Origin: Burkholderiaceae bacterium
GTDB taxonomy: Bacteria > Pseudomonadota > Gammaproteobacteria > Burkholderiales > Burkholderiaceae_D
Reading direction: 5' to 3'
Length of the DNA: 64,000 nt
Assembly (NCBI GenBank): GCA_023653025.1
Contig: JAMNXS010000002.1
Coordinates: forward strand, 31,447-95,446
Both the position numbers and the translations under genes were made by a program. The notes beneath the pieces were generated by a model, which was not told where the DNA came from, did no database searches, and was given only the letters and a program-made list of their open reading frames with translations. The first letter of the stretch is position 1; each line of letters starts with the position of its first letter. Of the stretch, positions 1 through 9,226 are shown one piece after another.

Positions 1-1069
1 TCGCGGCCTCCGCCTCGGCCTTGTCGGCCGGGATCGTCATGAAGCCCTCCGGGCCGCGGTAGGCCTGCCGCTTCTCGTAGTCGAGCACGCCGCGGCGCAG
101 CGCGAGATAGGCCGCATCCTGGTCGGCCTTGGTGATGGTGGTGAACACGTTCAGTCCGCGCGTGTAAGCATCTTCCTTGAACTGATCGTAGACCATCTGG
201 CGCGCCATCTCGGCAACGAACTCGGCATGCACGCCGAAATCGCTGCTGTCCATCTTGATCTTCAGCTTTTCCTCGCGCGCCTGCTCGTACTGGGCAGTGG
301 TGATGTAGCCGAGGTCATGCATGCGCTGCAGGATGTACTGCTGGCGCGCGCGCGCACGCTTCGGATTGACCACCGGGTTGTTGGCCGACGGCGCCTTCGG
401 CAGCCCGGCCAGCATCGCGGCCTCGGCCGTGCTGATCTCGGAGAGCTTCTTGCCGAAATAGATCTGGGCGGCCGACGCGAAGCCGTAGGCGCGCTGTCCG
501 AGGTAGATCTGGTTCATGTACAGCTCGAGGATCTGGTCCTTGGTCAGCGTCTGCTCGATCTTCCATGCCAGCAGCACTTCGTAGAGCTTGCGCTTGATCG
601 TCTGCTCGCTCGACAGGAAGAAGTTGCGCGCGACCTGCTGCGTGATGGTCGACGCGCCCTGCCGGCTGCCGCCGAGCGCATTGTGGATCGCCGCCCGCAG
701 GATGCCCCAGTAATCGACGCCGCTGTGCTGGTAGAAGCGGTCGTCCTCGATGGCCAGCACGGCCTGCCGCATCACTTTCGGAATGTCCTTGTAGCGAACC
801 AGGCTGCGGCGCTCCTCGCCGAATTCGCCGATCAGCACATTGTCGGCCGAGAAGATCCGCAACGGCATCTTCGGTTGGTAGGTCGCCAGCGAATCGATGT
901 CCGGCAAGTTCGGATACGCCATCATCAACATGAAGCTGAGCAGCAGAAATCCGATCACCGCCAGACCGGCAAGGATTCCGAACAGGCTGAGGGCTGCCCT
1001 GACCGGGCCGGGCAATGTCTTGCGACCTTGGCCACCGGGTGCGGCGTCGGGCGAAGGGGTGGAATTCAT
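1..1069 (-). CDS. mrcA: Penicillin-binding protein 1A, N-terminal part (runs off left edge)
   Basis: Bifunctional class A penicillin-binding protein that polymerises and cross-links peptidoglycan at the periplasmic face. Only the first 356 codons are in the window. A cytoplasmic tail is followed by one membrane anchor (about residues 25-51). The GT51 glycosyltransferase domain then shows motif EDDRFYQHSG with catalytic Glu108, and the ASTITQQ motif about 28 residues later. The transpeptidase domain lies beyond the edge. The ATG at 1069 is the first Met of a continuous frame, though no clear Shine-Dalgarno precedes it. It is divergent from pilM across 256 bp, the arrangement known from mrcA and the pil/hof genes in many Proteobacteria. 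Assignment is secure; only completeness is unknown. Confidence 0.95.
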   Translation of the reverse strand, partial: MNSTPSPDAAPGGQGRKTLPGPVRAALSLFGILAGLAVIGFLLLSFMLMMAYPNLPDIDSLATYQPKMPLRIFSADNVLIGEFGEERRSLVRYKDIPKVMRQAVLAIEDDRFYQHSGVDYWGILRAAIHNALGGSRQGASTITQQVARNFFLSSEQTIKRKLYEVLLAWKIEQTLTKDQILELYMNQIYLGQRAYGFASAAQIYFGKKLSEISTAEAAMLAGLPKAPSANNPVVNPKRARARQQYILQRMHDLGYITTAQYEQAREEKLKIKMDSSDFGVHAEFVAEMARQMVYDQFKEDAYTRGLNVFTTITKADQDAAYLALRRGVLDYEKRQAYRGPEGFMTIPADKAEAEAA

Positions 1070-1231
1070 TCAGGAGGGAGGGAGGCGCTTTGGTTGATGC
1101 GGGTCATTATAGCGGCATGGACTTGCAGGGCAGCGCGGCGTCAGGCGGTGATTTCCACGCGTGTTTCGCTGGTTGATCGAACAGCCATCGGCTTGCCCGA
1201 CCCGACTAGCCGTCGGCATTCCCGTCGATGT

Positions 1232-1262
1232 TTGACAACGCACAACGGAGTTCGCTTTACAT
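1232..1262 (+). promoter_or_regulatory. Possible sigma70 promoter for pilM operon
   Basis: A perfect TTGACA lies at 1232-1237, followed 18-19 bp later by a T-rich segment (TTTACAT, 1256-1262) that is a poor -10. A second TTGACA sits at 1304-1309, too close to pilM to serve it unless the downstream sequence is used differently. The -35 match is clear; the -10 is weak. Confidence 0.35.
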
Positions 1263-1325
1263 TTCGGAAAGCCGCTTGCTAGCATCCGCCACGAGTTTCG
1301 AATTTGACAATGCGGAGTGCGGGCC

Positions 1326-2297
1326 ATGTTTTCTCTCGATCGCTGGTTGGGGCGCCGTCAGGATCCCGTGCTCGGCATCGATATCGGCGCCGGCGGCATT
1401 CACCTGGTCGAACTGGGCGGTCCCGGCTGGCCGCTCCGGGTCCGGCATGCCGGCTACGCGCCGCTGCCGCACGGCGCGCTGCGCGACGGCAGCATCGTCA
1501 TGCCGGAGGCGGCAGCCGATGCGCTGCGCCGCGCGCTCAGGGCCAGCGGCACCCGGCTGCGCGATGCGGCGCTGGCGCTGTCCGCGCGCTCGGTGATGAA
1601 GAAGGTCGTGTCGCTGCCGGAACCCGCGCACGAGGACGACCTCGAGGACGAGGTCGATGCCGAGGCCGGCGCCAACCTGCCGTTCGAGCGCGCCGAGGTC
1701 GGCATCGATTTCGCCGTGCTGGGCCCGACCGCCGGGCAGGACGGCTTCATCGACGTGATGCTGGTCGCGGCCCGCAAGGAAAAGATCGACGAGCGCGTTG
1801 CGCTCGCTGTCTCGGCGGGGCTGCGTCCGCGCATCGTCGACATCGAGTCGCATGCAGTGGTGGCCGCGATCGGGCTGGCCGAGGCGGCACGCGCGACGGC
1901 GGCACCGCAGCCGGTGGCCGTGCTGCAGGTCGATGCCGAACGCAGCCACTGCCTGTTCATGCTGGGTGGCGAGCTGCTGTTCGAGCGCGAACTCGCCACG
2001 CCCGCCGCGCGGCACGACACCGATCCGGTCGAGCAGATCGGCATCGAATTCGAACGCGTGTCCCAGATGTTCCGTGCATCGACCAGCCTGCCGGACATCG
2101 CCCACCTCTACCTGTTCGGTGCCCTGCCGCCCGGATTGCCGGCCGCGCTGGCCCGGCGCTCGGGGCTGGGCGTGACTGTGCCCGACCCGCTGCTCGACAT
2201 CACGGGCGGGCTCGAGCGCATTGCGCCCGGCGAGCAAGCGCAGGCGTCGGCTTGCCTGCTCGCCTGCGGACTGGCCCTGCGGAGCTTCGACCGGTGA
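1326..2297 (+). CDS. pilM: Type IV pilus assembly protein PilM
   Basis: Cytoplasmic actin-like ATPase that binds the N-terminus of PilN and links the inner-membrane alignment complex to the pilus motor. The 323-residue product starts with the actin-fold phosphate loop GIDIGAGGIHLVEL, near residue 17, and carries an ALSARSVMKK segment typical of the family. I chose the ATG at 1326 because GGAG lies 8 bp upstream; an in-frame GTG at 1317 overlaps that ribosome-binding site. The stop overlaps the pilN start, so the operon is probably translationally coupled. Length and order match PilM of other Betaproteobacteria. Confidence 0.95.
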   Translation: MFSLDRWLGRRQDPVLGIDIGAGGIHLVELGGPGWPLRVRHAGYAPLPHGALRDGSIVMPEAAADALRRALRASGTRLRDAALALSARSVMKKVVSLPEPAHEDDLEDEVDAEAGANLPFERAEVGIDFAVLGPTAGQDGFIDVMLVAARKEKIDERVALAVSAGLRPRIVDIESHAVVAAIGLAEAARATAAPQPVAVLQVDAERSHCLFMLGGELLFERELATPAARHDTDPVEQIGIEFERVSQMFRASTSLPDIAHLYLFGALPPGLPAALARRSGLGVTVPDPLLDITGGLERIAPGEQAQASACLLACGLALRSFDR

Positions 2298-2881
2298 GCG
2301 GATTCAACCTGCTGCCGTGGCGGGACGAGCGGCGCCAGCGGCGCCGGCAGGAGTTTCGCCGCCTGCTGGCGCTGGCCGCGCTGCTGGGCTGCAGCGTGGT
2401 GTTCGCGGTGTTTGCGATCAACACCGGCCGCATCGCGCTTCAGCACGACCGCAACCAGCGGCTCGAGAACGAAAACGCGGCGCTCGACCGGCGCATCCGC
2501 GAAGTGCGCAACCTGCAGCAGGACATCGAGGCGCTGAATGCAAGGCGCGCGTCGGTCGAGCGTCTACAGGCCGGTCGCGTCGTCACCGTGCACCTGCTCG
2601 ACGAACTCGTGCAGCGGGTGCCGCAGGGCGTGGTGCTGAAGTCGCTGAAGCAGGCCGAGCGCATCCTGATCACCGGACAGGCACAGTCGAATTCACGGGT
2701 TTCGGAGCTGCTGCACGCGCTGGGCGGGCAGTCGCGCTGGCTGGGTCGCGCGGAACTCGTCGAGGTCAAGGCGGGTGATGCCGGGCAGACGCGCGAGGCC
2801 GGGCAGACGCGCGAGGCCGCGCGCCTGGTCGACTTCACGATTGCCCTCGACGGACCGGCAGCCGACGGGAGAGCGCCATGA
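2294..2881 (+). CDS. pilN: Type IV pilus assembly protein PilN
   Basis: Inner-membrane alignment protein that pairs with PilO and docks PilM through its cytoplasmic N-terminus. The 195-residue product begins with the conserved FNLLPWR motif, a basic stretch, one membrane helix (about 24-44) and a long coiled coil, then the periplasmic ferredoxin-like domain. The start is GTG at 2294, overlapping the pilM stop as GTGA. The C-terminal part contains an exact in-frame duplication (GQTREA twice). The ATGA junction with pilO suggests translational coupling. Confidence 0.93.
   Translation: MSGFNLLPWRDERRQRRRQEFRRLLALAALLGCSVVFAVFAINTGRIALQHDRNQRLENENAALDRRIREVRNLQQDIEALNARRASVERLQAGRVVTVHLLDELVQRVPQGVVLKSLKQAERILITGQAQSNSRVSELLHALGGQSRWLGRAELVEVKAGDAGQTREAGQTREAARLVDFTIALDGPAADGRAP
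2780..2815 (+). repeat. Perfect 18-bp tandem duplication inside pilN
   Basis: Two identical 18-bp units (2780-2797 and 2798-2815) encode AGQTRE twice in the periplasmic part of PilN. The unit length is a multiple of three, so gain or loss of a copy keeps the frame. Confidence 0.95.
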
Positions 2882-3549
2882 GCGCGGCGCTGGCCGCTGG
2901 TCGGGCCGGGCCGCGCGAATGGGCCGCGCAGTTCCGCGCACTCGGCGGGCGCGATCCGGCCCTGTGGCCGCTGCTGCCGCAACTGGCCTGCGCGCTCGCG
3001 CTGCTTGTAGCCGTCGTCGCCGCGGGCGGCTGGCTTGCCTGGGCGGCCCAGTGGCAGGGGCTGGACGACGGACGCGCTGCCGAGCAGCAGCTGCGAGCCG
3101 CCTTCGAGCACAAGCATGCGCAGGCACAGCATCTCGATGGCCTGCGTCGCCGCAAGGCCGAGGTGCAGGCCATGGTCGAGCATCTGGAGCGCCAGCTACC
3201 GGGCAAGGCCGAGATGGATGCCCTGCTGGCAGACATCAGCCGCGCCGGTGCGCTGCGCGGCTTGCAGTTCGAACTGTTCAAGCCCGGACCGGTGCGGATC
3301 GCCGAATACCATGCCGAGTTACCGATCGACATGCGCCTGACCGGCTCGTTCCATGCGCTGGCCGGCTTCGTCAGCGACGTCGCCAACTTGCCGCGCATCG
3401 TCGGCATCGAGCGCATCTCGATTAGTCACCAGCGCGACCAGCGGCTCGCCTTCGATTGCACCACGCTCGCATATCGCTATCTCGAACCCGGCGAAGCAGA
3501 GGCCGCCCGCCAGCCGGCAACGGGCCGGAAGCGGGCGGGAAAGCGATGA
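2878..3549 (+). CDS. pilO: Type IV pilus assembly protein PilO
   Basis: Partner of PilN in the inner-membrane alignment complex of type IV pili. The 223-residue protein has a cytoplasmic N-terminus, one membrane helix (about 34-57), a coiled coil and a periplasmic PilO domain ending in conserved beta-strand sequence (FDCTTLAYRYL). The N-terminal tail of about 33 residues is typical of beta- and gammaproteobacterial PilO. Start ATG overlaps the pilN stop; the end overlaps pilP by four bases. Confidence 0.93.
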   Translation: MSAALAAGRAGPREWAAQFRALGGRDPALWPLLPQLACALALLVAVVAAGGWLAWAAQWQGLDDGRAAEQQLRAAFEHKHAQAQHLDGLRRRKAEVQAMVEHLERQLPGKAEMDALLADISRAGALRGLQFELFKPGPVRIAEYHAELPIDMRLTGSFHALAGFVSDVANLPRIVGIERISISHQRDQRLAFDCTTLAYRYLEPGEAEAARQPATGRKRAGKR

Positions 3550-4064
3550 GCGCCCGGCGCACACTCCCGGCGCTGGCCGCGCTGCTGCTGGCCGGCTGCA
3601 GCGCGCAGGGCGACGACGACCTGCAGGAATGGATGGACGGCGTGCGCCGGCGTCAGCACGCGGCGCCGGTGGCCGCCGTTGCCGCGCCGGTCGCCGTCGC
3701 CTTCAGCTACGACGCGCGCGACCGCCCGGATCCGTTTGATCCTGCGCGGCTCAGCCCGGCCGGCGATCCGACGCCGACGGCCGGGGTGGCGCCCGACCTG
3801 CAGCGTGCGCGCGAACCGCTGGAGGCCTACGCGCTCGACAGCCTGCGCCTCGTCGGCAGCCTGCGCCGCGGCCGCGAGGCGGTCGCGCTGGTCGAGGCCG
3901 ACCGCCTGATCCACCAGCTGCGGCTTGGCAGCCATCTGGGCCAGGATTTCGGCAAGGTGGTGGCCATCGGCGAGAACAGCGTCGATATCGACGAACGGGT
4001 ACGTGACAGCAGCGGCGGCTGGACCCGAAGGCGCACGCAATTGATCTTGCAGGAGAGACGATGA
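3546..4064 (+). CDS. pilP: Type IV pilus lipoprotein PilP
   Basis: Periplasmic lipoprotein that connects the PilNO complex to the PilQ secretin. The 172-residue protein has a lipoprotein signal peptide with lipobox LLAGC (lipidated Cys18), a disordered linker and the C-terminal beta-sandwich. The segment RPDPFDPARLSP resembles the conserved PFxP region of PilP proteins, and the C-terminal RRTQLILQERR is a typical end. It overlaps pilO and pilQ by four bases on each side. Confidence 0.93.
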   Translation: MSARRTLPALAALLLAGCSAQGDDDLQEWMDGVRRRQHAAPVAAVAAPVAVAFSYDARDRPDPFDPARLSPAGDPTPTAGVAPDLQRAREPLEAYALDSLRLVGSLRRGREAVALVEADRLIHQLRLGSHLGQDFGKVVAIGENSVDIDERVRDSSGGWTRRRTQLILQERR

Positions 4065-6232
4065 CGAACCGGATCGCACGCTGGCAGGAGGCGCTGGCAT
4101 CGGTGCTGACATCGGTGCTGGTACCGGTCCTGCCGTCGGTGTTGGCCCTGCTACTGTCGGTCATCGCCGTCGATGCCCGTGCCGAAGCCAATGCGCTGCG
4201 CGCCATCGATGTCGTGCGCGAAGGGACGCAGCCGCAGTTGCGGTTCCAGTTACGGCAGCCGCTGGCCGTGCCACCATCGTCCTTCTCCACCGCGTCGCCG
4301 CCGCGCATCGTGATCGACTTGCCGGACACGGTGAACGCCACCGGCCAGCCCCGGCGGATGATCGAACGCGGTGAAGTACGTCACATCGACATCGTGCAGG
4401 CCCCGGGCCGCACACGGCTGGTGCTGAACCTCCGGCGCCCGATGAGCTTTACCACCGAGACGCGCGGTCGCGAACTGCTGGTGGTGTTGTCCGAGATATC
4501 GTCCGGCGCGACCGCGGCCGCGCAGTCGGCCAGCGTAGCCAGCGAGCGCAGCGCAATCGTCGATATCGACTTCCGCCGCGGCGACGGTGGCGCCGGCCGC
4601 GTGATCGTCGATCTTGCCAGTGCGCAGGCCGCGGTCGATGTGCGCCGTCAGGGCCAGGCCATCGTCGTCGATGTGATGAAGGCGCGCCTGCCGGAGCTGT
4701 TGCGGCGCCGGCTCGACGTGAAGGATTTCGGCACGCCGGTGCAGGCCGTCACCGCCACGGCCAGCGGCGACATGGTGCGCCTGACCATCGAGCCGCAAGG
4801 GCAATGGGAGCACATCGCCTGGCAGACCGAGCGCCGGCTGGTGGTGGAAGTCCGTCCGCTCCAGCCAGAAGACCGTGCCAGTGGCCGCGGCTACCGCGGC
4901 GAGAAACTGTCGCTGAACTTCCAGAACGTCGAGGTGCGCGCCTTGTTGCAGGTGATCGCGGATTTCACCGGCCTGAACGTGGTGGCCAGCGATACCGTCG
5001 GCGGCAGCCTGACGCTGCGCCTGAAGGACGTGCCGTGGGACCAGGCGCTCGACATCGTTATGCAGGCGCGCGGCCTCGACATGCGGCGCCAGGGCAATGT
5101 GCTGTGGATCGCACCCAAGGACGAGCTGCTGACGAAGGAAAGGCTCGAGCTCGAGCAACGCGCGCAGATCTCCGAACTCGAGCCGCTGATGACCGAAACC
5201 TTCCAGCTGAACTACCAGAAGGCCGAAGCTTTCCAGAAGGTGTTTGGCCTCGACGGTCAGCCGGGGCGCGGCAGCATACTGTCAAGGCGCGGCAGTGCGT
5301 CGGCCGAACCGCGCACTAACAAGCTCTTCGTCACCGACACGCCTGCCAGGCTGGAGGAAGTGCGGCGGCTGATCCAGATCACCGACGTGCCGCAGCGGCA
5401 GGTGCTGATCGAGGCGCGCATCGTCGAGGCCGACGACAGCTTCAACCGCAATCTCGGCGTCAGGCTCGGCTATCTCGACCTCAACAATGCGCGCGGCACC
5501 GGGCCGGCCGGCATCAATCTGCCCGGCAGCGGAAGGCTTGCCATGACCGGCAACTACCAGGGCGTGGGCGAGCAGACCGGCCAGGCGGGCGTCACGCCGG
5601 GCAGCTACTCGCCCAACACCCAGTTCGTGAACCTGCCGGCCGACCGCATAGGCAGCAATCTTGCCGCCAGCATCGGCTTCAGTCTGTTCTCGGCCGGCGC
5701 CAACCGCTTCCTCAACCTCGAGCTGTCGGCGCTGCAGGCCGACGGCAAGGGCAAGATCATCTCCAGTCCGCGCGTGGTGACCGCCGACCAGCAGCCGGCC
5801 ATCATCGAGCAGGGCGAGGAGATTCCGTACCAGCAGGCCACCAGCAGCGGCGCGACCTCGATCCAGTTCAAGAAAGCCAACCTGAAGCTCGAAGTGACGC
5901 CGCAGATCACGCCCGACGGCAATATCCTGCTGACCGTCGATGTCGCCAAGGACTCGCGCGGCATCGCCGTCGGCACCAGCTACGCGATCGACACCAAGCA
6001 CGTGAAGACCAATGTCCAGGTCGAGAACGGCGGCACGGTCGTGCTGGGCGGCATCTTCACGCAGGACGAGCGCACCAACATCGCGAAAGTGCCGTTGCTG
6101 GGCGACATTCCGGGCCTGGGCGCGCTGTTCCGCAACAAGAGCCAGTTGCGCCTCCAGAAGGAACTACTGATCTTTATTACGCCGCGCATCGTGACCGACA
6201 TCGCCGGCGCCCGTTCCGCCTCCCAGCCCTGA
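4061..6232 (+). CDS. pilQ: Type IV pilus secretin PilQ
   Basis: Outer-membrane secretin through which the pilus exits. The 723-residue protein has a long N-terminal signal region, two AMIN peptidoglycan-binding domains (about 45-265), a secretin short N-domain/STN segment starting at LSLNFQNVEVRALLQVI, an N1-type domain, and the C-terminal secretin pore (about 460-710) with the VPLLGDIPGLGALFR signature. The signal region contains a 12-bp tandem repeat giving SVLx-type units. It closes the pilMNOPQ run; aroK follows after about 70 bp, the classic pilQ-aroK-aroB order. No secretin-pore residue seems missing. Confidence 0.96.
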   Translation: MTNRIARWQEALASVLTSVLVPVLPSVLALLLSVIAVDARAEANALRAIDVVREGTQPQLRFQLRQPLAVPPSSFSTASPPRIVIDLPDTVNATGQPRRMIERGEVRHIDIVQAPGRTRLVLNLRRPMSFTTETRGRELLVVLSEISSGATAAAQSASVASERSAIVDIDFRRGDGGAGRVIVDLASAQAAVDVRRQGQAIVVDVMKARLPELLRRRLDVKDFGTPVQAVTATASGDMVRLTIEPQGQWEHIAWQTERRLVVEVRPLQPEDRASGRGYRGEKLSLNFQNVEVRALLQVIADFTGLNVVASDTVGGSLTLRLKDVPWDQALDIVMQARGLDMRRQGNVLWIAPKDELLTKERLELEQRAQISELEPLMTETFQLNYQKAEAFQKVFGLDGQPGRGSILSRRGSASAEPRTNKLFVTDTPARLEEVRRLIQITDVPQRQVLIEARIVEADDSFNRNLGVRLGYLDLNNARGTGPAGINLPGSGRLAMTGNYQGVGEQTGQAGVTPGSYSPNTQFVNLPADRIGSNLAASIGFSLFSAGANRFLNLELSALQADGKGKIISSPRVVTADQQPAIIEQGEEIPYQQATSSGATSIQFKKANLKLEVTPQITPDGNILLTVDVAKDSRGIAVGTSYAIDTKHVKTNVQVENGGTVVLGGIFTQDERTNIAKVPLLGDIPGLGALFRNKSQLRLQKELLIFITPRIVTDIAGARSASQP
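4100..4147 (+). repeat. 12-bp tandem repeat (4 imperfect copies) in the PilQ signal-peptide region
   Basis: Units start at 4100, 4112, 4124 and 4136. Each encodes a Ser/Pro-Val-Leu-x tetrapeptide (SVLT, SVLV, PVLP, SVLA). Together they form the hydrophobic core of the export signal. Copy-number change would alter signal length by four residues without a frameshift. Confidence 0.85.
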
Positions 6233-6302
6233 GAGGCGGCGCCGGGGCAGGATGGGATAAACTGTGGCCTTTCCGGAGAAACAGTCTCCTGCAACGGTCG
6301 CC

Positions 6303-6899
6303 ATGCTGACGCCGAATTCCAATATTTTCCTCGTCGGGCTGATGGGCTCGGGCAAGACCACCATCGGTCGCGCGCTGTCCAAGCGGCTCGGCTTGCGCTT
6401 CGTCGATGCCGACCATGAAATCGAGGCACGCACCGGCGCGACCATTCCGCTGATTTTCGAGATCGAGGGCGAAGCCAGCTTCCGCCAGCGCGAAGCCGAC
6501 GTGATCCGCGACCTGACCGCCCAGCAGGGCGTGGTGCTGGCCACTGGTGGCGGCGCGGTGCTGAACGAACAGAGCCGGCGCCATCTGCGCGAGCGCGGTA
6601 CCGTGATCTACCTGCGCGCCTCGGTCGGCAGCCTGGTGCAGCGGACCAGCCACGACCGCAACCGCCCGCTGCTGCAGACCGCGGATCCGAAAGCGAAGTT
6701 CGAGGCACTCGCCCGCGAGCGCGGCCCGCTGTATGAAGCCGTGGCGCACATCATCATCGAGACCGGGCGCCCGAACGTGCAGGCCATCGTCCAGAACATC
6801 CTGTCGCAACTCGAGTCGCTGACGCCGCCGCAGGCCGGGCAAGCCGGGGCGCTGCTGCCGGCGGCCGCCGGCAGCGCTGCGTCGTCCTCATCCGCATGA
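6303..6899 (+). CDS. aroK: Shikimate kinase
   Basis: Phosphorylates shikimate at O3 in aromatic amino acid synthesis. The 198-residue product has the Walker A motif GLMGSGKT (residues 12-19), the shikimate-binding DADHEIE segment and the ATGGGAV loop. The ATG at 6303 places the P-loop at the usual distance from the N-terminus. A GTG at 6264 is possible but would add 13 unusual residues. A low-complexity Ala/Ser tail (about 15 residues) extends the C-terminus beyond the usual 170-180 residues. It overlaps aroB by four bases. Confidence 0.95.
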   Translation: MLTPNSNIFLVGLMGSGKTTIGRALSKRLGLRFVDADHEIEARTGATIPLIFEIEGEASFRQREADVIRDLTAQQGVVLATGGGAVLNEQSRRHLRERGTVIYLRASVGSLVQRTSHDRNRPLLQTADPKAKFEALARERGPLYEAVAHIIIETGRPNVQAIVQNILSQLESLTPPQAGQAGALLPAAAGSAASSSSA

Positions 6900-8008
6900 C
6901 CCGACCCATGAAGCCGTCCCCCTCCGTGTTTGCCCACCTGAGCGTCGACCTGGACGAGCGCAGTTACCCGATCGTGATCGGCCGCCACCTGCTCGACCAT
7001 GACGAGTTTGCCCGCCACATCCCGGGCAAGCGCGTGGCGATCGTCACCAATACCATCGTCGCGCCGCTGTATCTCGCGCGCCTGACGGCGATGCTGGAGG
7101 CCGCCGGCAAGCAGTGCCTGCCCATCGTGCTGCCGGACGGCGAGGAAGCAAAGAATGCTGATAACCTGATGCGCATCTTTACCGCGCTGCTCGAGCACAA
7201 GTGCGACCGCAAGACCACGCTGGTGGCCCTGGGCGGCGGCGTGATCGGCGACATGACCGGTTTTGCGGCCGCGACCTACATGCGCGGCGTGCCTTTCGTG
7301 CAGGTGCCGACGACGCTGCTGGCCCAGGTCGACTCCTCGGTTGGCGGCAAGACGGCGATCAACCACCCACTCGGCAAGAATATGATCGGCGCGTTCTATC
7401 AGCCGCAGGCAGTGCTGGCCGACACTGCGACGCTGGCCTCGCTGGCCGACCGCGAGCTCTCGGCCGGTCTGGCCGAGGTAATCAAGCACGGCGCCATCAT
7501 CGACGCCGATTTCTTCCGCTGGCAGGAGCAGAACATGGCGCGCCTGATGGCGCGCGACGACGAAGCGCTTGCGCACGCGATCCGGCGCTCATGTGAAATC
7601 AAGGCCGATGTCGTGCGCCAGGATGAGCGCGAGGGCGGGCTGCGTGCCATACTGAACTTCGGCCATACCTTCGGCCATGCGATCGAAGCGGGACTCGGCT
7701 ATGGCGAGTGGCTGCACGGCGAAGCCGTTGGCTGCGGCATGGTGATGGCGGCCGACCTGTCGGTGCGGCTCGGCTATCTTGCGCCTGAGGACAAGGCGCG
7801 CATCGTCGCGCTGGTCGAGGCCGCCGGCCTGCCGACCGTCGCGCCCGATCTCGGTGAAGCACGCTGGCTGGAACTGATGGAAGTCGACAAGAAGAACGAA
7901 GACGGCAGGATCAAGTTCATCCTGCTCAAGCCGCTGGGCCAGGCGACGATTACCGGCGCGCCGGCCGATGCACTGAAGGCCACGCTGGCCGCCTGCACGA
8001 AAGCCTGA
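6896..8008 (+). CDS. aroB: 3-dehydroquinate synthase
   Basis: Converts DAHP to 3-dehydroquinate, the second step of the shikimate pathway, using NAD+ and a divalent metal. The 370-residue protein shows the nucleotide-binding [13 protein letters not shown] loop, the substrate loop [18 protein letters not shown], and metal ligands in GLAEVIKHG (Glu) and [11 protein letters not shown] (two His). The ATG at 6896 overlaps the aroK stop (ATGA); a second ATG at 6908 is also possible. Ordinary length and complete motifs. Confidence 0.96.
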   Translation: MTRPMKPSPSVFAHLSVDLDERSYPIVIGRHLLDHDEFARHIPGKRVAIVTNTIVAPLYLARLTAMLEAAGKQCLPIVLPDGEEAKNADNLMRIFTALLEHKCDRKTTLVALGGGVIGDMTGFAAATYMRGVPFVQVPTTLLAQVDSSVGGKTAINHPLGKNMIGAFYQPQAVLADTATLASLADRELSAGLAEVIKHGAIIDADFFRWQEQNMARLMARDDEALAHAIRRSCEIKADVVRQDEREGGLRAILNFGHTFGHAIEAGLGYGEWLHGEAVGCGMVMAADLSVRLGYLAPEDKARIVALVEAAGLPTVAPDLGEARWLELMEVDKKNEDGRIKFILLKPLGQATITGAPADALKATLAACTKA

Positions 8009-8010
8009 CC

Positions 8011-9153
8011 ATGAATGATGCGCTTGAAGCACGGCTCGCCCCCTACGCCGCCCGGTCGTCGATCTCCGCCGGGCGTGGCATTGTCGAGCCGCAGCCAGAA
8101 ACGCGCAGCGAATTCCAGCGCGACCGCGACCGCATCATCCACTCGACCGCCTTTCGCCGGCTCGAGTACAAGACCCAGGTGTTCGTCAATCACGAGGGTG
8201 ACCTGTTCCGCACCCGCCTGACGCACAGCATCGAAGTCGCGCAGATCGCACGTTCGCTGGCGCGCAACCTGCAGCTAAACGAAGATCTGGTCGAGGCGAT
8301 ATCGCTGGCCCATGACCTAGGCCACACGCCGTTCGGTCATGCCGGGCAGGATGCATTGAACGCCTGCATGAAAGACTACGGCGGCTTTGAGCACAATCTG
8401 CAGAGCCTGCGCGTGGTCGACACGCTGGAGCAGCGCTACGGCGCATTCGACGGACTGAACCTGATGTTCGAGACCCGCGAGGGCATACTGAAGCACTGCT
8501 CGCTGCCGAATGCGGAACGGCTGGGCGCAGTCGGCCGCCGCTTCATCGAGAAAAAGCAGCCGAGCCTCGAGGCGCAGCTGGCCAACCTTGCCGATGAAAT
8601 CGCCTACAACAACCACGACATCGACGACGGCCTGCGTTCCGGCCTGCTGACGGTCGACCAGTTGCAGGAAGTGACTCTGTACGCGCGTCACAGTGCCGAT
8701 GTGCAGCGCCAGTTCCCCGGTATCACAGGCCGGCGCGCGATCAACGAGACGGTGCGGCGAATGATCAACGCGCTGGTGATGGACCTGATCGCCACCTCGC
8801 GCGCAAATATTGCCGCGTCCGGCGTTCAATCGATCGAGGATGTACGCGATGCATCGCCGCTGATCGGTTTTTCCGAGCCCATGCAGGCGGAGGCGCGTGA
8901 GCTCAAGCGTTTTCTGCGCAAGAACCTGTACCAGCACTACCAGGTCAACCGGATGACCAGCAAGGCGCGCCGCATCGTGACCGACCTATTCGGCATCTTC
9001 CTCAGCGGGCCGCAGCTGCTGCCGCCGGATTACCAGACCGCCGGCGGCGACGTGCTCGGGCAGGCGCGCAAGGTCGCCGATTACATTGCGGGGATGACCG
9101 ATCGTTATGCGATGCGGGAGTACCGGCGCTTGTTTGCAGTCGACGAGATTTGA
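8011..9153 (+). CDS. dgt: Deoxyguanosinetriphosphate triphosphohydrolase-like protein (HD domain)
   Basis: HD-superfamily dNTP triphosphohydrolase that releases deoxynucleoside and tripolyphosphate. The 380-residue protein has the metal site residues in TRLTHSIEV (His) and [11 protein letters not shown] (HD pair), plus a downstream [13 protein letters not shown] (Asp). It is shorter than E. coli Dgt and matches the shorter dGTPase-like family. It starts two bases after the aroB stop, so it is likely co-transcribed with aroKB, a common betaproteobacterial order. Substrate preference cannot be read from the sequence. Confidence 0.92.
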   Translation: MNDALEARLAPYAARSSISAGRGIVEPQPETRSEFQRDRDRIIHSTAFRRLEYKTQVFVNHEGDLFRTRLTHSIEVAQIARSLARNLQLNEDLVEAISLAHDLGHTPFGHAGQDALNACMKDYGGFEHNLQSLRVVDTLEQRYGAFDGLNLMFETREGILKHCSLPNAERLGAVGRRFIEKKQPSLEAQLANLADEIAYNNHDIDDGLRSGLLTVDQLQEVTLYARHSADVQRQFPGITGRRAINETVRRMINALVMDLIATSRANIAASGVQSIEDVRDASPLIGFSEPMQAEARELKRFLRKNLYQHYQVNRMTSKARRIVTDLFGIFLSGPQLLPPDYQTAGGDVLGQARKVADYIAGMTDRYAMREYRRLFAVDEI

Positions 9154-9160
9154 GGATGAC

Positions 9161-9189
9161 GGCGGGTTTCGCCTGCGGCTCTACCCGCC
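9161..9189. repeat. REP-like palindrome between convergent genes
   Basis: GGCGGGT (9161-9167) is complementary to ACCCGCC (9183-9189) around a GC-rich loop. It lies in the 73-bp gap between the convergent dgt and acyl-CoA hydrolase genes. No T-run follows on either strand, so a REP-type palindrome or a weak bidirectional terminator are both possible. Confidence 0.4.
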
Positions 9190-9226
9190 CTGTGGGGTCA
9201 TGCAGCTTCACCATCCCGTGAACGGG

